A stretch of DNA of 42,316 nucleotides. Source: Elusimicrobiota bacterium (GTDB lineage: Bacteria; Elusimicrobiota; Elusimicrobia; UBA1565; UBA9628). The stretch covers positions 1 to 42,316 of the forward strand of contig JAUYSH010000120.1 in the NCBI GenBank assembly GCA_030696455.1, read 5' to 3'. The number at the start of each line of letters is the position of its first letter. Positions within the stretch are counted from its first letter, which is position 1. The notes beneath the pieces are model-generated. The model did no database searches. It saw only the letters and a list, made by a program, of their open reading frames with translations, and was not told where the DNA came from. Below are positions 8,454-15,098 of the stretch, one piece after another. A program made the position numbers and the translations under genes.

Positions 8454-9461
8454 GGTGCCAATGCCGATCAGTTAAGAACCCTGAGTTTTCCTCTCCTTGG
8501 TCAAGCCGTACTTGCCCACGCGCATTTTCGTCACGCGCGGATACCGACGCTGTCGTCGAGGCGGCAGGACGAATGTCTCTAGTTTCAGCCTCATCTGCGC
8601 AAGCATCAACGGGAGCTTCCCGGGACTGGCCACCTCCGCCCAGTAGAATAAGTCGCGCATCATCATGAGCGTGGCCTGGAAGCTGATCCTGTTCGCCGGC
8701 AGTTCCAGCTTCAAGGCCATGCCTTCCATCTCTCGCCTGACCAAGTTGTAGGCGATCATCAGGCCAAGAATCTCCTGACGCACGCGGTCGGGCGACGGCG
8801 AACGAATCGCTTCGCGCCGGTCCAATGTTTGCGTCTTGATCTCGTCGTAAGCCAACTCCAATTCCCAGCGTTCGTGATATAGCTCGGCGACTTCACGTGC
8901 TGGATAGAGCTTGGGATCCAATAGCGACGCAACCAACGTGCGCGTTTTGAAGCCGGCCCGGCGGTAGCTGATGACGCGGATGCGCGATGTTTCGGGCAGT
9001 TCGGGATGCTTTTTTCTCGTCGAGCCGGTAACTCTGATCTCGGCCAACTCGTCGCCGGGCTCAAATCGCTCGATCGTATTCCAGACGCGCAAGTCGTCGC
9101 GAGCGCGGACCAGCCACTGCATCCCGCTGTTGGCCGTCCTCGCCCGGCTGGACCAAGTCTAATCGCTGCACGATCTCGGAGATCGAGCGGTCCCGAAATA
9201 GCGCCATGCCCACGACGAGCCAAACGATATTTTCAACCGGCAGCTTGCGCCGACGCAGGGTCGCCATCCCCTGCTTCGCCAGGCAGGACTCGATCCATTC
9301 CATCGGCAAATGAGAACGAAGGCCCTCGAAGGTCGCCGGAAGCCGCCCATCGCCGAGCGCGACAAGCGATGAGGCTGGACTCATCGTGCAGTCTCCTCTC
9401 GGCGGACGAAAAGACTGCAACATTCTCAGGGAAATCAGCTTAATCGATCGGCATTGGCGCC
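8454..9461 (-). mobile_element. IS4-family insertion sequence remnant with terminal inverted repeats
   Basis: The ends 8454-8476 and 9439-9461 are inverted repeats matching at about 20 of 23 positions (core CCAATGCCGATC, then TTAAG). The similarity continues weakly outward to 8444 and 9471 (GACTCGC on both sides). If the element ends at CCAATGCC, the flanks CGCCGGTG and CGCCGCTG could be an imperfect 8-base target duplication. Only one broken transposase gene lies inside. At about 1.0 kb the element is shorter than a full IS4-type element (about 1.4-1.6 kb), consistent with internal deletion. It could still move if a full copy elsewhere supplies transposase. Confidence 0.75.
8472..9384 (-). 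pseudogene. Broken IS4-family transposase
   Basis: Two pieces are in different frames. The N-terminal piece starts at ATG 9384 behind a GAGGAGA ribosome site. It reads as an IS4 N-terminal domain (LPMEWIESCLAKQG, then RRKLPVENIVWLVVGMALF) and loses sense near 9145. The C-terminal piece (about 9122 down to 8472) holds the IS4 YREK signature (YHERWELELAYDEIK) with the catalytic Glu. The central DDE region with the first two catalytic Asp residues is missing: the pieces add up to about 300 residues against some 430-450 in intact relatives. Deletion plus frame change make it inactive. The stop codon TAA lies within the left inverted repeat. Confidence 0.85.
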
Positions 9462-9482
9462 GCTGCGAGTCCGACGCGCCGG

Positions 9483-9707
9483 TCAGGCGCAGATCTGGAC
9501 GAGCTTGAGCCGCGCGCCCGCCCCGCTCTTGATGAGCACCTGCGCCTTGCGCACGCCGAAGCGTTCGGCGACCAGCCCGGCGAGCTCGGCGTTGGCCTTC
9601 CCGTCGACCGGCGGCGCTTTGACGCGCGCGATCCAGGTCCCGTCGCCCGCCTCGGCGAGCGAGGATTCCCGCGATTGCGGCTTCACCTTCACGCGAATGG
9701 TCTTCAT
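9483..9707 (-). CDS. DUF167/YggU family small protein
   Basis: The 74-residue product matches the DUF167 plan in full: a first strand TIRVKVKPQSRESS, the loop DGTWIARVKAPPVDGKAN with the conserved Pro-Val-Asp-Gly-Lys-Ala-Asn signature, and the end VLIKSGAGARLKLVQI. The family is widespread in bacteria, archaea and eukaryotes and its biochemical role is not established. The gene stands alone between the IS remnant and a tRNA. A TGATATGAT box ends 9 bases before its ATG (see the promoter entry) and no ribosome site is visible, so it may be translated from a nearly leaderless mRNA. Confidence 0.85.
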   Translation of the reverse strand: MKTIRVKVKPQSRESSLAEAGDGTWIARVKAPPVDGKANAELAGLVAERFGVRKAQVLIKSGAGARLKLVQICA

Positions 9708-9716
9708 GACGAGTGC

Positions 9717-9725
9717 ATCATATCA
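9717..9725 (-). promoter_or_regulatory. Extended -10 box just upstream of the DUF167 gene
   Basis: The minus strand reads TG-A-TATGAT, followed by 9 bases and the ATG at 9707. The same bases belong to a local repeat motif (GATAYGAYGCAC), so the promoter reading is tentative. Confidence 0.45.
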
Positions 9726-9757
9726 AGTGCGTCGTATCCGATAGGGCCCAAAGGAAA

Positions 9758-9785
9758 GCGCCCGCCCCCTTGAGGGGGCGGGCGC
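9758..9785 (-). terminator. Strong hairpin, probable terminator of tRNA-Thr
   Basis: A perfect 12-base-pair GC stem (GCGCCCGCCCCC and its complement) encloses a 4-base loop. On the minus strand, downstream of the tRNA, it is followed by a pyrimidine-rich tail (TTTCCTTT), as in an intrinsic terminator. Confidence 0.75.
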
Positions 9786-9839
9786 AACCGGGATGATACC
9801 GGTCATTCCCGGCGACCCGGCGACGTCGTATGAAAACCA

Positions 9840-9911
9840 AGCCGGGAATCGGATTCGAACCGACGACCTGCTGTTTACGAAACAGCTGCTCTACCGCTGA
9901 GCTATCCCGGC
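9840..9911 (-). tRNA. tRNA-Thr (anticodon CGU)
   Basis: The minus strand folds as a cloverleaf. The 7-bp acceptor stem is GCCGGGA/TCCCGGC, the D arm GCTC...GAGC, and the anticodon stem GCTGT/ACAGC with loop TTCGTAA. The T arm carries GTTCGAATC. The anticodon CGU reads the Thr codon ACG, frequent in this GC-rich window. The 3' CCA is not encoded. Confidence 0.95.
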
Positions 9912-9920
9912 GTGACGAAC

Positions 9921-9926
9921 ATTTTA
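9921..9926 (-). promoter_or_regulatory. -10 box of tRNA-Thr
   Basis: TAAAAT on the minus strand lies 9 bases before the mature tRNA 5' end. The -35 region is weak. A copy of the ACTGTTTCC palindrome (9964-9981) begins about 40 bases further upstream. Confidence 0.55.
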
Positions 9927-9963
9927 CCCTATTTCACGGACTTGCGGACCAGATGAGATTGGA

Positions 9964-9981
9964 ACTGTTTCCGGAAACAGT
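9964..9981. repeat. Palindrome ACTGTTTCCGGAAACAGT, copy 2
   Basis: This is a perfect 18-base palindrome, one base different from copies 1 and 3. It is upstream of tRNA-Thr and downstream of livF. The following bases (CGGTGCC, CATATGAG, CTGATATGACGCACC) resemble the other strand of copy 1's neighbourhood, so copies 1 and 2 seem to belong to a longer degenerate repeat. Confidence 0.8.
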
Positions 9982-10045
9982 CGCGGTGCCCCCATATGAG
10001 TGCCCTGATATGACGCACCGGGAATTAAAGACCCGTCGTTACACG

Positions 10046-10774
10046 TTAATGCAAACCGAGGTACGCTTTCTGGACGGCCGGGTCCTTCATCAGCGACGCG
10101 CTGTCCGAGGACGCGACGATCTCCCCCGTCTCGAGCACGTAGGCGCGCGTCGAGGCGCGCAGGGCGCGTTTGGCGTTCTGCTCGACGAGGAACACGGTCA
10201 CGCCTTCCTTGTTGATCAGCTCGATGATGTCGAAGATCTTGTCGACGACGACCGGCGCCAGGCCCATGGACGGCTCGTCGAGCATGAGCAGCTTGGGCGC
10301 CGACATCAGCGCGCGGCCCATCGCGAGCATCTGCTGCTCGCCGCCCGACAGCGTTCCTCCGAACTGCGCGCGGCGCTTTCCGAGAACTGGGAAGAGGTGG
10401 AAGACGTGATCGTATTCGCGGGAGAGGTCCTTCTCGCGGCGCGAGTAGGCGCCCATCTCCAGGTTTTCCATGACGGTCAATCGCGGGAAGATCCTGCGGC
10501 CTTCCGGAACGAGCGAGAGGCCCATGCGCATGATCTGGTCGGGCGGCAGGCCGGGCAGATCCCGGCCCTGGAAGCGGACGGCTCCCTTCTCGGGCTGCAG
10601 CAGCCCCGCCACGGTCTTCATGATGGTGGTCTTGCCGGCGCCGTTGTTGCCGATGAGGGCGACGACCTCGCCGGCGTTGACGGTCAGCGAGACGCCCTTG
10701 AGCGCGCGGATCTTCTTCCCGTAAACGGCGTGGACCGAGTCGAGCTCGAGCATCGCGGGAGGCTTCATCGTCAT
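10046..10774 (-). CDS. livF: Branched-chain amino-acid-type ABC transporter ATP-binding protein LivF
   Basis: The 242-residue ATPase carries Walker A GNNGAGKTT (about 42-50), signature LSGGEQQ (about 144-150), Walker B LLMLDEPS followed by MGLAP, and the switch His replaced in the usual LivF pattern (LVEQN). LivF and LivG form the ATPase pair of the HAAT importer family. The ATG at 10774 overlaps the livG stop by four bases. It is the last gene of livKHMGF and full length. Confidence 0.93.
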   Translation of the reverse strand: MTMKPPAMLELDSVHAVYGKKIRALKGVSLTVNAGEVVALIGNNGAGKTTIMKTVAGLLQPEKGAVRFQGRDLPGLPPDQIMRMGLSLVPEGRRIFPRLTVMENLEMGAYSRREKDLSREYDHVFHLFPVLGKRRAQFGGTLSGGEQQMLAMGRALMSAPKLLMLDEPSMGLAPVVVDKIFDIIELINKEGVTVFLVEQNAKRALRASTRAYVLETGEIVASSDSASLMKDPAVQKAYLGLH

Positions 10775-11565
10775 GACGCGCCCTCCTTGCCGAGATAGGC
10801 CTCGATGACGCGCGCGTTGGCGACGACCTCCCTGGGCTTGCCCTCGGCGATCTTGACCCCGTAGTCGAAGACGAAGACGCGGTCGGAGATGTCCATGACG
10901 ACGCGCATCTGGTGCTCGATCAAGAGGACGGTGACGCCCCGCTCGCGGACCTTGCGCACGAGTGCCACGAGGTCCTGCGACTCGGTCGGGTTCATGCCCG
11001 CGGTCGGTTCATCGAGGATCAAGAGCTTCGGTTCGGACGCGAGCGAGCGGGCGATCTCGAGCTTGCGCTGGGCGCCGTACGGGAGGTTCTTGGCGAGCTC
11101 GTTGCCCAGCGACTTGAGGCCGACGAACTCCAAGAGCTCCTTGGCCATGACCTCGACGGCCTTCTCCTCGTTCTTGAAGGCTGCGGTGCGCAGCAGCGGG
11201 CCGAGCAGGAACTGGTGCGTGCGCGTGTGGCGGCCCACCATCACGTTCTCGAGGGCGGTCATGTGCGCGAAGAGGCGGATGTTCTGGAAGGTGCGCGCCA
11301 CGCCGATGGCGACGATGTCGTGGCCGGCCATGCCGCGCAGCTCCTGGCCGTTGAAGAGGATCTGGCCGCGCGTGCCGGGGTAGACTCCGGTGAGCACGTT
11401 GAAGAAGGTGGTCTTGCCGGCCCCGTTCGGCCCGATCACTGAGACGATCTCCCCCTCGTGGATGGTGAGGTTGACCTGGTCGACGGCCTTCAGGCCGCCG
11501 AAGTGCTGCGCCAGGTCCTTGACCTCGAGGAGCACGCGCGCGGGCGGCGTTTTGGACGCGCTCAT
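10771..11565 (-). CDS. livG: Branched-chain amino-acid-type ABC transporter ATP-binding protein LivG
   Basis: The 264-residue ATPase has Walker A GPNGAGKTT (about 39-47), the LivG-type signature region LPYGAQRKLEIARS, and Walker B LLILDEPTAGMNP, the Met-Asn-Pro being typical of LivG. The long insertion after the Q-loop (FQNIRLFAHMTALENVMVGRH) is also standard. Start ATG 11565 overlaps livM by four bases (ATGA). It pairs with LivF under the LivH/LivM channel. Confidence 0.93.
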   Translation of the reverse strand: MSASKTPPARVLLEVKDLAQHFGGLKAVDQVNLTIHEGEIVSVIGPNGAGKTTFFNVLTGVYPGTRGQILFNGQELRGMAGHDIVAIGVARTFQNIRLFAHMTALENVMVGRHTRTHQFLLGPLLRTAAFKNEEKAVEVMAKELLEFVGLKSLGNELAKNLPYGAQRKLEIARSLASEPKLLILDEPTAGMNPTESQDLVALVRKVRERGVTVLLIEHQMRVVMDISDRVFVFDYGVKIAEGKPREVVANARVIEAYLGKEGAS

Positions 11566-12524
11566 GAGGTCAGCTCCGCCTCCCGCCGCGAGGACGGGAG
11601 TATGCCCTGGGGGCGGAACAAGGTGACGAGGACGAGGATGAGCCCGAAGAAGAGGTAGCGGTAGTTGATCCAGTCCGCCGACAGCTTCCACTGCATGATG
11701 GGCGGGAAGCCGACGAGCACCAGCGCGCCGACGAGAACGCCCGCGATCGAGCCCATGCCGCCGAGCACGACGATGGAGACGACGAGGATCGACTCCCAGA
11801 ACACGAAGGATTCGGGCGTCACGAACTGCTCCCACTGGGCGAACAGCCCGCCCGCGAGGCCGGCGAACGCGGCGGAGATCGTGAAGGCCAGGAGCTTGTA
11901 GTGGCGGACCGGGATGCCGGAGAGACGCGCGGCGATCTCGTCCTCGCGGATGGCGATCCAGGCGCGGCCGACGCGCGAGTCCTCGATGCGGCTCGAGGCG
12001 ATGACGCCGCCCGCGACCGCGATCAATATGAGGAGGTAATACTGGATGTTCGGGTCGGCGGAGAGGAAGGCGAGCGGGCGCCAGGGCGCGACCTGCAGGC
12101 CCTTGGGGCCGTTGGTCAGCGCGTCGAGGTTGTTGATGGTCAGGCGCGCGATCTCCCCGAAGCCCATCGTGACGACGGCGAGATAGTCTCCGCGCAAACG
12201 GAGAATGGTCAGGCCGAGCAAGGCCCTCACCGCGAGCGACATCATGACGGCCAGCACGAGTGCCGCGGGCGCGGGGACGCCCGCCCGCATCGCGATCGCG
12301 GTGGTATAGGCGCCGATCGCGTAGAAGGCGATGAAGCCGAGGTCGAACAGCCCGGCGTAGCCGAGGGTGAAGTTCAGACCCAGCCCGAGGAGCATGAACA
12401 GGCCGATCACGCCGCCGACGCGAACGAGATACTGCGCGTCGAGCGTCGCCGCCAGGAACGGGAACACGGCGGCGAGCGCCAGCGCGACCCAGGGCGTCCA
12501 CCGCCAGGCGAGGGCCTTCTTCAT
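11562..12524 (-). CDS. livM: Branched-chain amino-acid-type ABC transporter permease LivM
   Basis: This is a 320-residue permease with about eight to ten hydrophobic segments. It has the LivM hallmarks LNFTLGYAGLFDLGFIAFYAIGAY-type sequence near the start, the cytoplasmic loop RIEDSRVGRAWIAIREDEIAA (EAA-like contact with the ATPases), and GGMGSIAG near the end. The chosen start (ATG 12524, MKKALAWRW) overlaps the livH stop by four bases and removes an unlikely Arg-rich extension. It forms a channel heterodimer with LivH. Confidence 0.92.
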   Translation of the reverse strand: MKKALAWRWTPWVALALAAVFPFLAATLDAQYLVRVGGVIGLFMLLGLGLNFTLGYAGLFDLGFIAFYAIGAYTTAIAMRAGVPAPAALVLAVMMSLAVRALLGLTILRLRGDYLAVVTMGFGEIARLTINNLDALTNGPKGLQVAPWRPLAFLSADPNIQYYLLILIAVAGGVIASSRIEDSRVGRAWIAIREDEIAARLSGIPVRHYKLLAFTISAAFAGLAGGLFAQWEQFVTPESFVFWESILVVSIVVLGGMGSIAGVLVGALVLVGFPPIMQWKLSADWINYRYLFFGLILVLVTLFRPQGILPSSRREAELTS

Positions 12525-13420
12525 ACCTTCTCCGCGAGCTTCTCGCCGAGCAGCCCCGAGGGGCGCACGAGCAGCACGATGATCAGGACCGTGAAGGCGA
12601 TGACGTCGCGCCACTGCGCGCCGTTGGGGATATAACCTGAGGCCAAGACCTCGAGAAAGCCGAGGATGAAGCCTCCGAGGACGGCGCCGCGGATGTTCCC
12701 GATGCCGCCCAGCACCGCGGCGGTGAACGCCTTCGCGCCGGGCAGGAAGCCGAGGTTGTACTTGATCGAGCCGTAGTTCATCCCGTACAGCACGCCCGCG
12801 GCGCCGCCGAGCGCGCCGCCGACGAAGAAGGTCAGCGCGATGATGTAGTTGGGGTTGATGCCCATCAGGCCCGCGGTCTGGATGTCGTCGGAGCAGGCGC
12901 GCATGGCCTTGCCGAGCTTGGTGTGCTCGACGAAGAAATGCAATATGGCCATGAGGAGCAAGGCCGCGGCCAAGATGATGACCTGCAGCGAGCTGATGGT
13001 CGCCCCGAAGACCTCGACCTGGCCGATCGCGACCGGCTCGGGGAAGGTCAAGGATTGGGTGCTGATCCAGATGAACACGCCGTTCTGGAGGATGATCGAG
13101 ACGCCGATCGCGGAGATCAGGGGGGCCAGCCGCGACACGTGGCGCAGCGGCCGATAGGCGAAGCGCTCGATGAGCACGTTGATGAGGCCGGCGCCGGCCA
13201 TCGAGAGCACGAACATGCCCGCCAGACCCACGAGGCCCTCGCCGAATATCGCGGGCAGCAGCGCCGCGAGGCCCAGCGCCATGAACGCGCCCAGCATCAG
13301 CACCTCGCTGTGCGCGAAGTTGATCATGGTCAGGATGCCGTACACGAGCGTGTAGCCGAGCGCGATCAGGGAGTAGATCGCGCCGAGCGTCAGGCCGTTG
13401 ACCAGCTGCTGGACCAGCAC
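12521..13420 (-). CDS. livH: Branched-chain amino-acid-type ABC transporter permease LivH
   Basis: This 299-residue inner-membrane permease begins with the family pattern LVNGLTLGAIYSLIALGYTL and MINFAHSEV. It also has the AMRACSDDIQTAGLMGIN loop that contacts the ATPases and GGIGNIRGAVLGG. The start is GTG at 13420, three bases after the livK stop, so translation is probably coupled. Confidence 0.92.
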   Translation of the reverse strand: MLVQQLVNGLTLGAIYSLIALGYTLVYGILTMINFAHSEVLMLGAFMALGLAALLPAIFGEGLVGLAGMFVLSMAGAGLINVLIERFAYRPLRHVSRLAPLISAIGVSIILQNGVFIWISTQSLTFPEPVAIGQVEVFGATISSLQVIILAAALLLMAILHFFVEHTKLGKAMRACSDDIQTAGLMGINPNYIIALTFFVGGALGGAAGVLYGMNYGSIKYNLGFLPGAKAFTAAVLGGIGNIRGAVLGGFILGFLEVLASGYIPNGAQWRDVIAFTVLIIVLLVRPSGLLGEKLAEKV

Positions 13421-13423
13421 GCG

Positions 13424-14572
13424 CTAGCGGACGGAATCGAAGGCGCGCTTCTTGGCGACCGCGCGTGTCATCGTGACGATCTTGCTCGTCGTGTCGCCCT
13501 TATCGTCGAACACGGTCGTGCCGAGCACTCCCTGGTGCTTGGTCTTGCGGAGCTCCTCGATGACCTTGACGCGGTCGGGACCGCCGGCGCGCTCCATCGC
13601 GGCCATGATGATGTTGGCCGCCTCGTAGCCGAAATGGTCGAAGGGCTTGCGCTCGTCGTTGGGAAAGCGGGCCTTGTAATCCTCGACGAACTTCTTCGCG
13701 CTCGCCAGCTCATCGGCGGGCACGCCGACGATGGACAGGTACGCCCCGTCGGCCGCGTCACCGGCCACGTCGAACAGCCCGAACGTCATCGAGCCGTCCC
13801 CGGAGATGAAGGCGAAGGGGTGCTTGAGCGCGAGCTCGCGCATCTGCTTGAGGAGTAGGCCGGCCTCGGTGTAAAGGCCGCCGAAGTAGATGCCCTCGGC
13901 CTTGGACGGGTCGTTCTTGATCTTGGTCAGCAGGGCCTTGAAGTCCTTGTCGCCGACCGAGATGCCGTCCTCCGAGACGATCTTGCCGCCCTGCTCGAGG
14001 AACGTCTTCTTGAACTGCTCGGCCAGCCCCTGTCCGTAGGCGGTCTTGTCGTGAAGCAGGGCCATGCGCTTCTTGCCCAGCTTCTTCGACGCGAACGTCG
14101 CGGCGTAAGACCCCTGGACGTCGTCGGTGGGCACCACGCGGAAAACCATGCGCGGCCCCGCCCAGTCGGCGGAGTTCTGCTGCGCCGTCACCTCGGGGTT
14201 CGTCGCGGCGGGCGAGACCATCGCCACGGGCGCGCGCGCGTACACCTTCGCCGCCGAGATCGCGCAGCCGGAGTTGTAATGGCCGACGACGGCGACGACG
14301 CGAGGATCGGAGGCGATCAGGTTGGCGACGTTGACGGCCTCCTTCGGGTCGGCGCGGTCGTCATACGGCGCCGCGACGAGCTTGTAGGGGAAGCGCCCGG
14401 AGGCATTGGCTTCCTCGACGGCCAGCTCGACGGCGCGCCGCAGGCCCTGGCCCTCCGTGCCCATGTCGCCGGTCAGCGGCACCGCGACGGCGATCTTGAT
14501 CGACGTGTCCTTGGGTCCGCAGGCGGCCGAGAGGGCGACGGCCGCGACGACGAGGGCTTTGCGAAAAGTCAT
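13424..14572 (-). CDS. livK: Periplasmic substrate-binding lipoprotein of the liv transporter
   Basis: The 382-residue protein starts with a lipoprotein signal peptide whose lipobox LSAAC puts the lipidated Cys at residue 18. A type I periplasmic-binding fold follows, with family marks IKIAVAVPLTGDMG, the hinge-region VVAVVGHYNSGCAISAAKVY, and VSPAATNP. It is the first gene of livKHMGF, with a clear AGGAGAT ribosome site. The ligand may be a branched-chain amino acid, but the LivK family also includes amide, urea and aromatic-acid binders, so the substrate is open. Confidence 0.88.
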   Translation of the reverse strand: MTFRKALVVAAVALSAACGPKDTSIKIAVAVPLTGDMGTEGQGLRRAVELAVEEANASGRFPYKLVAAPYDDRADPKEAVNVANLIASDPRVVAVVGHYNSGCAISAAKVYARAPVAMVSPAATNPEVTAQQNSADWAGPRMVFRVVPTDDVQGSYAATFASKKLGKKRMALLHDKTAYGQGLAEQFKKTFLEQGGKIVSEDGISVGDKDFKALLTKIKNDPSKAEGIYFGGLYTEAGLLLKQMRELALKHPFAFISGDGSMTFGLFDVAGDAADGAYLSIVGVPADELASAKKFVEDYKARFPNDERKPFDHFGYEAANIIMAAMERAGGPDRVKVIEELRKTKHQGVLGTTVFDDKGDTTSKIVTMTRAVAKKRAFDSVR

Positions 14573-14610
14573 TGATTATCTCCTAAACCTCAATATGCGG
14601 ACCGGCGCCG

Positions 14611-14640
14611 ATTATGCCTCATTGGGCGCGCCATTGTCCA
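14611..14640 (-). promoter_or_regulatory. Probable promoter of livKHMGF
   Basis: On the minus strand, TGGACA (14635-14640) and CATAAT (14611-14616) are 18 bases apart, each one mismatch from the sigma-70 consensus. Expected transcription start is about 14604, giving a leader of about 30 bases that holds the livK ribosome site. Confidence 0.6.
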
Positions 14641-14676
14641 TCCGCCCTCGAACGGCGAACGTTGATGCGGGCCGGG

Positions 14677-14795
14677 GAGGAGGATCGACCCTCGCCGGAG
14701 GCGTTCGGATTGACCTCACTCTCGGGTCCGTCCGCGACGTATGAAGACCCCTTGTCGCGGCGGACCCTCCGCCCCGGCGAGGGTCGATCCTCCTC
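14677..14795. repeat. Long inverted repeat A (22-base perfect arms)
   Basis: Bases 14677-14698 and 14774-14795 are perfect reverse complements (22 of 22), beginning GAGGAGGATCGACC and separated by 75 bases. The flanking three bases (CGG) also match. The 119-base unit could be a MITE-like element or a large RNA hairpin. Confidence 0.85.
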
Positions 14796-14913
14796 TCCGA
14801 TGACTCGTCAGGTCAGCCTCGCGTGCGCACGGCAACGGCTTTATCGCCTTCGGCGATGGGCTTCTTTGTGAGCGCGCAACGGCGAGGAAGCAGGGTGGCC
14901 GACTCCGTCATAA

Positions 14914-15040
14914 GGCCCGGCGGGGGTTTCATGTCCTGAGGGGTGTGGGGTCGCCGCGCCGTTTGCGCTCGAAGCGCGGTCGACCCCAAGCGAGGCTCAA
15001 TGCCGAGCGGCCCCGAAGGACATGAAACCGCCGCCGGGCC
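14914..15040. repeat. Long inverted repeat B (24-base arms with nested inner repeat)
   Basis: Bases 14914-14937 and 15017-15040 are reverse complements at 23 of 24 positions (core GGTTTCATGTCCT). Inside, about 14946-14959 (TGGGGTCGCCGCGC) pairs imperfectly with GCGCGGTCGACCCCA near 14975-14989, so a transcript would fold into a two-tier hairpin ending about 58 bases before the shc start. Confidence 0.8.
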
Positions 15041-15081
15041 GTCGCGAGGCCGTCGCCGTACCGTCAAGGAGCCGTCCCCTG

Positions 15082-15090
15082 TGGTATAAT
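15082..15090 (+). promoter_or_regulatory. Extended -10 promoter of shc, predicted leaderless
   Basis: TG-G-TATAAT is a perfect extended -10 element with the consensus hexamer at 15085-15090. The ATG of shc follows after only 8 bases, so transcription should begin within about two bases of the start codon. No ribosome site could fit. The -35 region is poor, as is usual with extended -10 promoters. Confidence 0.7.
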
Positions 15091-15098
15091 TGACGGGC

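Larger units (their letters stand above)
14573..15098. other. 526-base non-coding gap between livK and shc
   Basis: I see no convincing gene. Frames through it lack family resemblance and are interrupted by two large inverted repeats (14677-14795 and 14914-15040, listed separately). The left end holds the livK promoter and the right end the shc promoter. Confidence 0.6.

Noticed and set aside
15060-15068. A -35 box for shc
   Set aside because: CGTCAA at the expected distance matches the consensus poorly; the extended -10 element is enough, so I did not annotate a -35.
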